A stretch of 64,000 bases of DNA from Cololabis saira (taxonomy: Eukaryota > Chordata > Actinopteri > Beloniformes > Belonidae): positions 12,109,625 through 12,173,624 of the forward strand of contig NC_084599.1 of NCBI RefSeq assembly GCF_033807715.1, given 5' to 3'. The position numbers were made by a program, and so were the translations under genes. The notes beneath the pieces are model-generated. The model made no database searches and was not told where the DNA came from. It was given only the letters and a program-made list of their open reading frames with translations. Within the stretch, counting starts at the first letter, position 1. The number at the start of each line of letters is the position of its first letter. Positions 1 through 13,500 of the stretch are shown one piece after another.

Positions 1-456
1 CAATGAGGACAAATTAACTCTTTGTCATTGACTTGCACTCGGACCTGAAGGTCACTTCTTAACCCCATTCTGCAGAGTAAGTATCAACCAAAGGTCCTAT
101 TGAGCAAATGAGAAAGGCCCTTCTGGCTTCCCACTTGCAATTGGCAAGATCTCTTAACCTTTGACATGTTTTGGCTGGGACTGTCAATAAGCTCAAGCTG
201 CCATTACAAGCAAATCCCGCACTATACATGTCTAGTCAACTGTGGACTTGCCATTTATTTCTCCTCTGTGGGATTTTTTAAAAGCATAGAAAAAGTCTTT
301 TACCCAGTCTCTTTTTTTTTACTCTCTTTTCTTTCTGTCCCCTGTTTTTGGACACAAGCCCATCTTCAGATCATTGGAGCCTTTCTGACCTTGGAAAAAA
401 AGGCTAGAAAGGAACAGGAGAGACACTCTCATTGGGGTCCCTTTTGTGAGACTCAT

Positions 457-534
457 GGTGAGGAGGAGGAGGAGGAGGAGGAGGAGGAGGAGGAGGAGGA
501 GGAGGAGGAGGAGGAGGAGGGAGGGAGGGAGTAG
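457..534. repeat. (GGA)n microsatellite
   Basis: About 20 uninterrupted GGA units pass into GGGA units. The poly-glutamate and poly-serine reading frames here are artefacts of the repeat. Confidence 0.95.
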
Positions 535-2311
535 AGGGTGAAGGTGCTGGTTATAATATGGGAGCTTTGGTGGTGGGGGCAGGTGCTTCCAAAAGCTGTC
601 CCCTCATCAAGTCTTTGTTGCTCACCTGCGAGGTGAAGAGCTAGACAAGATCTTATTATTAATGACTGAGCATTCTGAATGAGGCTCTGCAAATTGTGGT
701 AAAATACCTCCCTCCATCACAATTTTAAAGCAGAAAAGAGTAAAAGACTGAGCAAAAGGAAACAGAAAAGGAGATTTTTCTGCTTTTTCCCTCCTGTCTT
801 CTTTTTGTTCCTTTTATCAAGTCTTTAATTTCTTGGGCTGCACCCTTGAGCAACCCTCTACGGCTTAGTGCTTGACCAGAGCCGAGCCTGGGAATCTTGG
901 GTTCCTGCTGTGTTCCTTTTCTTGATTGACATACCTTTTCAATTATTTCACAGTTTGCTTGCTTTTTAAACGAAGAGGGCCCTGTTGTTTTTTTCTTTCT
1001 GCCCTCCTTTTCAAAACACAAGCTTTTCATGTTGGGTTTGGGCTGCCAGGCCTAATGGCTGTGACCAGCACCTTTGATCTACCATGACCCCTTCGAAGGG
1101 TCTGGTACTGAGCAAGACTGCCGCCTGTGTATCGGCACGGACAAAGACTGCATCACTCACTATTGCTTTAAACACCTTGAGAGATTACCATGAGAAATGC
1201 CACTCTGTGAGGGTCTTTAAGGTCCGGTGACATTGACAGTCTCATGTTAAATGTTTGTGTACAGTAACACCCCGATGATAGGGACGACTAGTGGAGATGG
1301 ATCGTTTTGTCTGCCAGTTGTTAGAGATAAATGCAGTAATTTAAACACATTCTATGTTTTTACCAATTACTGGTCAAACCTTGTAAACTGCCTTAAGCTG
1401 CGAACATCTTGCAAACACATGCAACAGAAAACTACAATAAAGGACAATCATTGGTAGGATCATTCTTGAAGACATATTGGAGAACTGGTGAGACGCATCA
1501 TTTTCTCAAAATTGTGTGGTACCCAACAAGCATTCATCAAAACTCAGCTTGAATTTAGACCACAACCAACTGTCACAAATGCCAGGTTGCAGAATTTTTG
1601 CATTTTCTTCTGAATATCCCTTCAATATAACACCAGATTCCTCTGGGTTAGGATTAACACAGCTGCAACATCTGCAGTTTGATCCCAACCAACACTCTTT
1701 CTTTGGCTTGCTTCTCTCTTAGTTCTCACATAAAGGCCAAAGTTTCCAAGAAGAAAGATAAGACAGATTTGTTTAGTATAATCTTTGAAAATACAGTAAC
1801 TCTGCTTTAGAACAATGTTCCACCCAGTATGAGGGTAAACCAAGGAAACACAAACAGTGATCACAAACATCTCATTCATTCACAATTATAGGTTGTAAAA
1901 CAACATAAAACACATGGCGTTTACTCCTTGACAACACAACTGTGATTATGGTTGATAAATCCAAGTAGAGCGGTGAGTCAACACACTTATCACTGTTTGA
2001 GTGCAACCTGACAAATACAAGCTTCTCTTGCTCCCCATATTCAAATGAGTCATAGTGATTGGTGCAATTAAACAATTAAAGGGAAGTCTTGTCAGGGAAC
2101 TCATCAAGGTCTCTGATACCCAGTTAGATAGTTTCTCACTACATGTTTAAAACAACAAGGTTATGAGATTTGCACATACAGCTAAATGCATCAAGATGTA
2201 AAATTGCGTGTCATAGATGGGAAAGCAATTCAGTTCTACTTGGATCTGTGTCTGTGATGTCGCAGTGGACTGCAAATCTGAACCACTGATTGAATGATTA
2301 GTTATCACACT

Positions 2312-2410
2312 CATTCAATTCAATTCAGCTTTATTTATATAGTTCAAAATCATGACAAAAGTAGTCCACTTAATACAAAGCCAATAAAATAAAAACAACA
2401 ATCATTGCTT
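2312..2410 (-). mobile_element. 3' end of a teleost non-LTR element (TTGAA tail)
   Basis: The sequence begins CATTCAATTCAATTCAGC and continues with TTTATTTATATAG. It is the reverse complement of the tail type seen at 38280-38340 (ATAAATAAAATTGAATTAATTG). Only the terminal part can be recognised, and the 5' boundary is not defined. Confidence 0.6.
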
Positions 2411-2960
2411 TACAAGGGAAACCACTAAAACTTATGTGGCCCTAACATGGCCTAGTAACTTCGGGTACCCACTTTCACTAAGACTAAAGCCCACACTTTT
2501 ACCAACCACATCTGCATGCTGTGAATGTGCACTGGCTGTTAACGTCAATGAGTTTTCTAAATCTCTGTGAGTGTGCTTTGCATCCAATAATTCTTCTCCC
2601 TCTTTACATCAGGATGATACCTGGCATCTTCACTCACAAAGGTTAAATATTAGGGCAATTTATTACATGCTTGTACATATCAGACATTTTTATTAGTATG
2701 CCATTCTTATTTTTAATCTTTGAATTTATTACAATTAATTTGTTATTTTCCCAGAGCGAAGGGCATATAAATGCAGGAGTCACTCACATAGAGTCACACT
2801 CAAACCACAGCATCCTTCTTGCTTTCTGTAGGGTTTGACCAGTAGTTTTACAGTCTATGGGTTGTAGCGCCTTACCTTCCTTCTTTTGTGGTCAAACAAA
2901 GCTTATTCCAGCCGCCAGAGAGAAAATGAGAGCTACATCCTGAACACACTGTCACTCCAT

Positions 2961-3003
2961 CATTAGCCTCACTCCAATTAACCTGGTTGGAGTGAGGCTA
3001 ATG
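2961..3003. repeat. Perfect hairpin, 17-base arms
   Basis: The arm CATTAGCCTCACTCCAA (2961-2977) is followed after 9 bases by its exact reverse complement (2987-3003). No flanking duplication was recognised. Confidence 0.9.
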
Positions 3004-5755
3004 CTGGCTAATGAATTAGATCAGTATTGCATTCACAATTCTTCTGCTCCCAAAATGACCAAAAATGAATTATTAAAGACAAATTACTAAAGACATGTCA
3101 GAGCCTTCTACAGACTTTTAATGACAGCATCATCAGATATCACACAATGTGTTTTAAATTTGGTTCTTTTTCAAATTGCGTGAGAAGTTATTTCAGAAAA
3201 ATAAGAACATTGTGCTAGTTAAGGTGGTTCATGTTTTTTCAAGTTAATATATATATATAAATAAATCTTCCCATGTCTGAGCACAAAACCTGTAGCTGTG
3301 CTTCTTTTTCTCTCTTTCAAGAAATTAAAGATGACTTCTAAAGACCTCTCAACAACCGCTTGTGTATGGCCAAAGTTAATTAGTTGGTGCTTTCTTCTTC
3401 AAGATCTTGACTCCAGGTTTTTTTTTTAACAACCATGAATATAGCTCATGCCAGACTCTCAATAAAAACTCTAACCCAATCATCGCTAAGATGCATATGG
3501 AAAATCGGCTTAATCTCCTACAAGTGTAGTAGCATTTCTGATGTGTGGAAGTGTTTTCAATTGGAAGCTGTCACTCAAATATAAGTAAAACTTAATCTGG
3601 ACTGAACCAAAAAAACCCAGGATGAGTTTAAGTCCGGAAGGTTGTATAATAATGATGAATGTTTATATTTACTTTTGTTTGAGCGTAATTAGATCCAAAG
3701 CATAAATAATGCCCTAACTAACTTAACTAAACAGTCCTGGACAACAAGATGACACTTATAGTGTCTTCGAACAAAGATTTTGCCTTTCTATCTGTAGAAC
3801 TCTAATGCATTGATGTGTGTGTGCATGCGTGTGTTTGTGTAATAGTGTGTGCGTGTGTGTGTGAGTGGCTAACTGTTGCGTGGCCAAGCAGCTGTCAGTC
3901 TACAGGCAGCCCCTCCCTCCCTTTCTACTAACTCTACCTGTCTTTCTCTTGTCCTGTCTCCCATCTGCCAGTCTGCCTTCCATTGTCCGTCTGTCCCTGA
4001 TGTCTGTGGTCTCTCTGTTTAAGTCTAGCAAGACCCAGACTGTCCTCCTAGACCTCCTATGCTGGGTCTTTGGACAAGCACCACACCTATGCAAAGATGG
4101 ACAGAGCTGTTTGCAGACACCGTGAGAATACTGAGAGAGAAGGAGAGAGAATTGACAAAACACACTTAGTACTTATATTTTTTTTCTTCCAGTAATAAAA
4201 AACCAAACTGGAAACTTAAAAACTTAAAAAAAAAAAAAAATCTTCAACAGCAAATTAGCTGAAAAACCTGATGATCCAGCAGATGCCGGTCCAGGCTGCA
4301 CATGCAGACCAGCACGCTGAACAACTGGGCCCTGTGATCTGATTCTGTTCCTCAGATGAGCTCAGACTGTCTGGAGGTCTGAACAGTGTTTCTCTTGACT
4401 AATTTAGCTCAGAATTCCACGACAGGTCAGAATCCTTCAGCTCAAGTCATGTTGGCTCAGATCAAAGAAAATCTAATCGAATAAAAACGAAGGAAATCAG
4501 AAACAGGCTGACTTTTGTGCCCCTTTTAGCTTTTTTCCTTCATTCCAACATATTTGATTTTTCACAGATCTAAACAGGCTGTCAGTCTTGTAATCACACG
4601 TGTCCATGGGTTCTGTCATTTACAACTATACAATGCTCGTGCTAACACGGGGTAAGCGGTTTGCATATTCTCTTGCATGCGGCTCATCTTGTCAAAAATT
4701 ATGGGTGGATGGAAAAAACGAGAAGAGAGGAAAGAAGAGAGTGGGATAGGGTTGATCCTCCCACCTCAAGTATTGCTTGCTGCTTTTTTATCCTTTGGAA
4801 TCTCAACAGGGGATGACAGTGACGATGAGGTTGTTAACATTATTTCCTTTCTTTTTTTTAGCCTTTTAATTGTATTATATTATATGATTACATTACTGAG
4901 CATATTAATGATTACTGTTAAAGACCAAAAGAGGAAGTATTTTCAGAAAAAGGAAAAAACGTTTAAATGTCCTCTCTCAAAGCTGTGTGCTGCCAGCAAG
5001 GCTGAGGGAGGTGTAAAGAGGAGATGATCTATTTCTCTACAAGCCACAAACAAGCCACATGGTGGTGACCTGCTGAAAGCTGACTCTCGCACTCCCTCAG
5101 ACTCAGCCCCGGCCACAAGGGGTGACATTCTCTCGCACACAATCCAGAGAGAGGCTGGTCGTCTTTCAGGACTCACACTCGGCCCAGTTACCCCCACCTT
5201 TTCATGTGGTGGTGCTGCCGGGAGAAGTACTCCAGGGATTAGTCCAGTCAGGTCTTTCAAAGGCCATTAGAGCAAATTGCAGGTATCCTGTTACCAGTGT
5301 GCTGGGACAGGCCAGGTGAGGGGCGCAGAGGCCAGGCAGGAGAGCAGGGGTCAGCTTGGGACAAAAAGAGAAGGCCACGTTGGGCCCCACTCTATCGGAG
5401 TGTCTCCCTGGCTCCGCAGGCTGGTAGGCCTGCATCAATGAATGGCTCACTTGATGGAACCTCAGAGACATTGTCTCATGGCCGTAACTTTAGCCTTTTT
5501 TTCTTAGCACCCTCCCACCCCCATGCTTCACTCTCCCCATGCTGATTTTCTTGTCTTTCAATTGGTATAGGCATGTCTTTACCCAGATGAATAAATGATT
5601 GCATTGCAAATCTAACCGCAGTGCTTCAGAAGATGCCTATCTGAACTGTCAAAATAATGATGGTACAATCTAAATGCTGTCATAGGTTAAAATTAGAATG
5701 AAATGAATTACTTCCACTTGTTACCTACATTTAAGCAGTAATGGCAACCACACAT

Positions 5756-5793
5756 TGCATTGACAGACCACTAATGTGTGGTCTGTCAATGCA
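5756..5793. repeat. Perfect hairpin, 16-base arms
   Basis: The arm TGCATTGACAGACCAC (5756-5771) and its exact reverse complement (5778-5793) are separated by TAATGT. Confidence 0.9.
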
Positions 5794-8700
5794 TCACCGT
5801 GCTGCAGGCCTCACGAGACTGATGCTGCTGATAAAGGTGTATGGAAGGCCACGGGGAGTTCCGCATCCTGCCATTTTGTCTAAACTACACACACACACAC
5901 ATACACACACACACTCACTCACAAATGCCTCTCGGCCACTTGTGCCAGCCACACTCACACAGGCATACACACACACACATGCCTCACCCTGTCCCAACCA
6001 GTGGATGACAATCTTGTGGAGGGTGCTGCGGAAGTGTTTCATTAGTCAATTACCGCTGGTAGATAAAGCCCCCGTTCCCACAGTCTTCAAGGCCGGGGGG
6101 TCAAATGTGACCAATTACCCACCATCCCCTCACAGGACAGATTAGTCTGTCTGATTTATCCCCAGACAGGCTGACCCAGTACTCCAGAATCCCCCTCACA
6201 TCTGGACACATCTGTGCTTGTGTGGGGAGGCAGTTCTGTGTGTGTGTGTGTGTGTTTGTGTGTGTGTAAAGTGTTGCACTGCTCTTGCACATTTTATATT
6301 GTTAATTAAGCAACAAGTTTGGGTTCCAAATATGAAATTTACTGAAATGTTTGTAGGAAATGTATATTTGAAAGGTAAAGATTTCGTGCAGCTTTACACT
6401 CAGCCACACACAAAGACTCTCGAGTCATTAGGGCGCTCGCATGTCCTGTCAGCATGTGCTCCATGCCAGATAAACCACTGAACGTAGCCTCTTTGGCCAT
6501 GCTGAGCTGTGATTGAACATCAAGGAACATCAATCAGTTCATTAAGGAACCTCCAGGATGTTGAATCAGACCATCCACTCATCAAACCCCAAATTTTACA
6601 AGCCCAGTGGGGGCCAGAAAATGTAACACTAGAGGACAGGCCGAGGAAGTGGCTGAGCACGGTGGAGGGCTGCTGTAGTAAAGCTGGTGGATAGCAGAGG
6701 TGAAAAAGGTTAACGAAGCCATCGGTGTGCGCCCTGTTGGCTCGTCTGTGTCTGTGTGGTACTGAGGGGCCACAGTCTTCCTGACCGAGAGGCCTTCTCT
6801 TTAATCAAGGAGGGCAGACTGCCTCCAAATCATGCATCACATCCATAACAAGCAGAGGAGAAGCTATCAAAGGTTTCGCAGACAGTTACGAGAAGATCTG
6901 CCCTCCGAGAGCTTTGTGACTCATGGCTCCTACAGTTTGTGTCAGGGCGGGGTAGTACGACGGTGGGCTTCCCATCAAACTGAAATCATCCTCTTCACCG
7001 CTAAATCACAGTAAGCAGGCTTCGCTGGCTCTAAAGAGCAGCTGCAGTCGCACATCGCGGGGAAAAAAAGGCTTTTTGTATACCTATCTGAATTTAAGCT
7101 GAATAAAAAGGGAAAGATAAGCATTCAAACATTTTAAACTTTTCATTATGTTTCTGTAAAGCAAAATTAAACCAAAAAGGATTTTTTTTTTCCATAGAAC
7201 TTTTAAGTTATGAAAACACATTCCTCAACACATCTCATGAGAACTTTTTCAAATTTTGACAATAACATCAATCTTGGTCTTGGGATAAATATTATTTTTC
7301 ATTATTTCTATCTTTTACCATACCACTGGGACAAATATTTGGTAAAAAGACTGCAGAGAGCTTGAAACCCGATTGCACAAAAATAAGTATTTCTGAAGCC
7401 AAACATCAGTTATGAAATTTTTAAAAGGACCACAATGAAGTAGAACATTTAGTAAATGGTGTTACAATACTTCTGGGATGTTATGATTTATAGAACATAT
7501 ATATTTCGTGTAAGAAATTGACACTTCTCAAATGGGTGTTTGGAAGCCAGTACCATTAGGTAGTCGGCGTTATCACATAATGGGAGCTCCTTTGAAGGGG
7601 AAATAAAGTGACAAATAGCTGTGATTAGAATCATATATTAACCAAACTTACAGTAAATGCAATACCACTTCCTTTCTGACACTCATTGCCAAGTGACACG
7701 CTGATGACAAAGTTCAATAATGAGAAAAATTCCAGCCATAAATTCACTAAAACATTTATTCATCATCAACATTTACTCTTAGTGGCTGTTTTGTGTACAT
7801 AAGGTGTGTAAATTAGATTTTTTTATTGTTATTGTTTTCAAGACATTGCCAATGATAGTCAAGTCTAATATATAACACTAACAAAGTTTTGGTTTGCAAG
7901 GTATTGCCTCTGACTTTGAATTACCGCATGGGTGGCTCAAGGGTGCAGCGTATTTCCAGTGACTGAGCACCAGGACAGAGAGTATTCTCTGTGGCCTGAA
8001 CTTGCCCTATATTTACATTATTAAAATGAGATGGGCATCCAGGAGGTGACAGACGGCACAAGAGCGAAATCAGGGCCCTGTCAAAGCTGTCATTTGCTCC
8101 ACTGGTCAAAAGGCCCTGACCCCAATCCTATCCACTGCAGGGGAGGAGAGGGGGAAATAGAGACCACAGGAGATAGAGAGTCTGCTCGGGTATGGATGAC
8201 TGCAACAGAAAAACTTTTGCTCTGACAACCACAGCCTATTCTTCCTGACTTATTCAGATACAGGTGCAAAATAACAAAAGAAAAATAAGTCAGTTTATTC
8301 AAACGGTTGAATAAAAACTATGAGTGACAGTTCTATGTAGAACTTTAACTTTATTTTAAAAAACATTGAAAAGAACGATGATTTCCTTATATTAAATTAA
8401 TGAGTGGCTTGATGTTGATTTGGGTATTTATTTCATTGGTGATTTGCTTTGATTTTTTAAGGATGAAGGTAACATGTAGACTGCACCTTTTATTTTAAAA
8501 ATCTTTTTTATTTTTTGAGGAATGTTTGTTATCCCTACAGAGGCAATTTGTTTTACGGGCAGTCTTTCTCTTACTTTTTGCTTTTATTTTATTAATTTAA
8601 TTAATCTTTTTGAGGGTAGGCATATAATAAGCTTTGCTTCAGCCTACCCCTTTTTCGGTCTAGATGTTATTTGTTTATTTGTATACTGGAAACGTTTTTG

Positions 8701-10165
8701 TTATGTTTTCTTTGAACAATTGAACGTTTTCTTGTTGTCAGTTTTATTCTTGGTTTTTTATTTTTATTTTTTTTGTGTCATGACCGAAAAAAAAAAAAAA
8801 AAAGTATAGTATGGACAGTCCTGCAAAGTTATACCACTGGTTTCTAGCACCCTCTGACTTGTAATGAGGAACATGGCCTCCCAGATGAGGGAAAACACCC
8901 ACAAGAACATAACCTTGCTCATGTCAGCATGCACCCAAACACACAAACATGTATGCCTAAGACGAGAGCGCGGTAAAGTCTGTTTCATATTAGCCATTAG
9001 AGAACGGAAGTGCACATCTTTTTTAGTTTTGGGTCCACTTCATGCTTCTGCAATGGAACAAGTATAAACACAGATGCACGCATTATAAATGTACGTACAC
9101 ATTCAGAGGGTTCTCACACGATGCTCACATCCTGCTCATGTTCATTTAGTGAACACGGATGAATAACAGGTACGGCTGGCAGTTCAGAGTTCTGTGGGTA
9201 TGTTCAAACCTGACAAAAGGGGGGTTCCTTAGTTTGTATCACACATACTGTATGTTTTTCATGTTAAAAACAATCTTAAGTTAACATGTAAAAAATGAAT
9301 TTTGTGGCTAAAAAGACATGCTTCCTATAGCAGTGAATACCAAACTACTCTGAGTGCTCTGCAAAAGTGAACAGTTCTCTGAAAGACATATTTTTACATA
9401 TTTCAGAGCTGGTTGGCTGCAGAAAGAGTGGCAGGGGTGTGATATGGTTGAAGCTTTAGAGTTGGTAGCATAAATAAATATGCCCAAGCACAGACAATGA
9501 CATTTTTTCCTCTTGCATCCACTTTATCCTCCTTTTTCCACCACATAGCCCACATCTTTGTTTTGAACAAAGTTTAGGACTTAAATTTCCAATAAAAACC
9601 TTCGGTTTGGCACCATGCTTCATCCTTATGATCTGGATTCTTACGACTGAAGCTGTTGCTCCGACGTCACCCATTACATGGTTGACTGCCAAGTTGATGC
9701 TTTAGTTCAACTAGTGATGGACAAAGCATTGCAAATCATGAATTAGCGCATGATGTGAGGACACCCGCTATAACAATCAGGTAGGGCTGGGCGATTTTGG
9801 ACAGAAATAAAATCCCGATTTTTTTCTCTGAAAACACGATTTTCGATTTCGATTTAGATTTTTTTGGTAAAACTACAAAAGACAATGGAATAAATGGTTT
9901 AAAATATTTTATCTTTATTTTTAAAGAAAAATAGCAAACAAATTTCCCTATTGGGAATGAAGTGCAATTGAAAGATACTGTAAATCCTCCTTGAGTTTAA
10001 TAAAGTGACAACATTTAAAATTTTCTTGACCAAACAAAGATGACTAGACGAGCTCTGTCTGTAATGCAGCCAGATGCAAAAAAGGAAAATCGATTTTCCG
10101 ATTTTCCTTTTTTAACATCGATTTTGATTAATAAATCCGATTTAGATTTAAAATCGATTAATCGC

Positions 10166-10169
<4 letters not shown>

Positions 10170-10242
<73 letters not shown>
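10170..10242. repeat. (CA)n microsatellite inside MITE A1
   Basis: About 36 CA units form an uninterrupted run between the duplicated MITE ends. Confidence 0.95.
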
Positions 10243-10244
<2 letters not shown>

Positions 10245-10366
10245 TTATATATATATATATAAATAAATAAATAAATAACAAAATAAAAAACAATATAATG
10301 TATAATAAAATATAATACAAAATAAAATTCGGGATTTTATATATATATAATAAATTCCCAATTGTA

Positions 10367-10373
<7 letters not shown>

Positions 10374-10457
<84 letters not shown>
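10374..10457. repeat. (AT)n microsatellite inside MITE A1
   Basis: An uninterrupted alternating AT run of about 40 units immediately precedes the second copy of the MITE end. Confidence 0.95.
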
Positions 10458-10461
<4 letters not shown>

Positions 10462-10553
10462 CGATTTTCCGATTTTCCTTTTTTAACATCGATTTTGATT
10501 AATAAATCCGATTTAGATTTAAAATCGATTAATCGCACAGCCCTACAATCAGG

Positions 10554-13500
10554 TGACTCCATGAAATCAGTACTTCCCCTCACCTTGCATCATTGTATGT
10601 CTGAATAAATTTGAACTAGATATGAAGAAGAAACACATGTATTGGCTGGCTCTTGTAAGTATGTTTTGGTAATTTTCTTTTGATTATTTTTTATTATTTT
10701 ATTAATTTTCAGCTGTAAAGATGGGGATTTTAACACAGGTTTCTTCTGGGTATTCACTTTTTGAACAGAATTGGCCATCAGAAATTTCTACTTTTACTTC
10801 ATGTTTCTACTATTCAAGTCACTACTTATTCACAATGATTTACTGCATTACATATGTGTAAACCTGGCTGCCCATTCTGAGTCATTTCCGACATTGCCTC
10901 ATCTTTTTTTCTTTTTTGGTGTCGAGAATTCATTTCAAAGTTCTTGGGTGGATTTCAAAGTCTACACATGAGCATGATCAGTTAGTTGTAGTAAGTGTTG
11001 GGTTGTCAGTCCATTACAGATTGGAACACACATTATGACTTGATTGCCTAACAGCAAGTCAATATTTGGCTTGACACATTGACAGGTAGCTGTGGTTGCT
11101 TTATCTGTGCATGTAAGAGATTAAAGTCTGACAAAAGTCCATCTGCTGTTGTGGCATTCTAGCTTCACATGAAGAAGGGTGGCAAACCTCAACTTGAACC
11201 CTTCCACACCAATGACAGACTGCTTTTACTGCTGCCTTTATGGTCCATACCTAATTCTACAGAAGGGGTAACAGGTGCATTGCCTTGTCTGTCTCTGGCT
11301 CTTTGTGACTTTGGCTAAATTTTTTACACCTGTATTATTTAACCTAGTGTACTCCAGCCCCCTGATAATGTACAGTATATACAGATTCATACTTTTTTGA
11401 CATAACCAGTTTTTTTACTGCCACACCAGTGGTTACACAACTCCCAAGGCATGATGTGTGGCTCCGTTCAAGCAAGGAGGTGAGAGGTCTTATTGGAAGG
11501 GTCAAAACAAAACCATTAATCTGTCTCAATCTATCTAAAGTTGAGACAAGACGTGTCTCCTCTGTCTCTGCGGGATTACGTCAGTGCATGCTACCATGTG
11601 TATGCTTGAAGATGTGAGCGGCAGCTGTTTCTTCTTGAACCTTTTCTTTGGAGAATGATTTCAAGCATATAGTGTTGAATAAGAAAAGCTAGGTCGCAGC
11701 TGATGTCATTAATACACATTTTATCCTGTGCACCTAAAAGCACAAACTGTAAAAACAGAACTAATTTGCTCTTGTTGAGGAAAAGGCCAAATTCTGTTCA
11801 GCCTCTCTTTGAGAATGAGTTGCTTAACTGTAATCAACTGCCGCTTGTTACATTGGTGTTTATAGCACCTAAATAACTGAGGCAGTACCCTCTTGGACAA
11901 AGCAAGAAGTCTGCTCATGGGAAAAAGCTGAAAAGTAGAGGCAAGTGCACTATTTATTTTTTTTTGTTGTTGTTTTTGGCCCAGTTAAAGTTTAAAGAGT
12001 AAGCCTATGATCGTTCTCTGTTACACACGCTAACAACTTTCTGGTGTTCACACTGAATCATTTATTCAAAGTTATTCTCAGCTTTTGTAAAATGTTCAGG
12101 ATGTCAATGCATCTATGATCAACACATCCCAGGTCCAAGTATCCAGTTACTGGCACTGTGAAGTCTTTGTGCTCCCTTCACACCCACAGGATGTCCACAG
12201 CTCTGTGATGTTATAAAGGAATTGGCTGCCGGAGCCAAAGTCAGACTCTATAAACCTGCTGATGAACCCAGTAAATCCAGGACAGGAGCCATAGCCAGAC
12301 TGCTAAGTTTGTTAGCTACTAATTGCAACATTTTCTAGACTCCATTGAAGATATCAAACCCTGGTGACAGAGACCAGGGATGGCCGGCCAATTAAGCTAA
12401 CAGTGACACTCTTGTCCTGAAGGATTCCCAGCACTGCAATGGTGCACGGACCTTTGTGAAGGAATTCTATACGTACATATATGCTTTTAAAAGTTGTACT
12501 GCCTATTCAGTCTCATCATAATAATAACAGCTTACACACAGTTGATATCAATTTCCTCTTAAACAGGTTGTGGTTGTCCAGTGTCTTAATGCTAATAGAT
12601 GATTAATTCATGGGATTTTACTCTCATGTTGGCTGCCAAAAACGTTCACGAAACCCCTTTCGGTTGTGACGACCTAGAGCGAACCTTCATGCCTAATGAG
12701 CAACGGGAAAAGCTCCAGCATTTTCTAGCCTTTAATTTCCACCTCAATACTGAGCAGAGCACGCCCCAAGTCCTTCTCTTAGCCTCATTAACATGTGTAT
12801 TCCCCTGATTCAAAATGCCAAAGCCCTTCCCTCAGCCAGGTGCTTCCCTCTTCAGCCCCTGCACTGGTGCAGATGATCCAGCACCCATCCGAGTGCTGAC
12901 AGAATAAATGCTGAGTCATGTTTGGGGTCAGCACAAAATAAACCTCCTTATGCCTTTAAAATGGCAGGCAGCATGAGGCAGGCTTTTAGTAATGCTATTT
13001 GCAGTGGCCATGGTCTGGTCATGTTTAAAGTAAACAATAAATAGGGCATGGCGTATTCCCATCATAGTCCAATTACTGAAATAAATTCTAGAAATGTCAG
13101 CACCTCAACCACAATATATTGTATCATCATCAAGTTTTTTCTGTATTTTGCAACCCCATATTTTGCCCAACTTGTGAAATCAGGTGGAAATCGTGTATCA
13201 GGTGTCAATTAGGACATAAAATACAAAAAATAAGAAGTCCTATTTGAAACATTTGCGAAACATTCACAAAACATTCACAAGCATCATTACGCAGACAAAG
13301 TCATGCTTGGTGTTGCATTAAATTCTGGAGGGGATGTAAGATGTAAGCCCTCGGGAGGAAAGGGACATGCTTTTGAGCAAACTGTGCTCTTTAAACTAGC
13401 ATATTAAATGAATCTTCTAAAATCAACACGTAAAAATACCTCAATTGGAATATTGCCTTATTAAGAAAAAAGCCTGCATGGAATCATTTATTTCATTTTA

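Larger units (their letters stand above)
1..9773. other. Probable fgf22 intron 1, distal part; no gene seen
   Basis: No exon with recognisable protein similarity was found on either strand. The stretch contains a (GGA)n microsatellite near 460, a LINE/SINE 3' end near 2312, two perfect hairpins (2961-3003, 5756-5793), and short CA/GT runs near 3820-3870, 5888-5975 and 6235-6268. Three blocks (about 6000-6200, 6780-7040 and 7920-8230) have even base composition and few simple repeats compared with their AT-rich surroundings, and might be conserved regulatory DNA. Confidence 0.5.
9782..10545 (+). mobile_element. hAT-type MITE, family A copy 1, expanded by microsatellites
   Basis: The element begins TAGGGCTGGGCGAT and ends ATCGCACAGCCCTA. 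It is flanked by the exact 8-base duplication CAATCAGG (9774-9781 and 10546-10553), the target-site length of hAT elements. It encodes no transposase. Near its right end an 84-base block (about 10086-10169) is repeated at 10456-10540. The two blocks are separated by a (CA)n run (10170-10242), an AT-rich spacer and an (AT)n run (10374-10457), which explains the 764-base length against 321 for the other copy. Confidence 0.88.

Noticed and set aside
166..692. Poly-glutamate and poly-serine frames
   Set aside because: Translation of a GGA microsatellite.
4677..5027. 116-codon frame with a hydrophobic stretch
   Set aside because: No similarity is recognised, it lies in the presumed fgf22 intron, and nothing supports expression.
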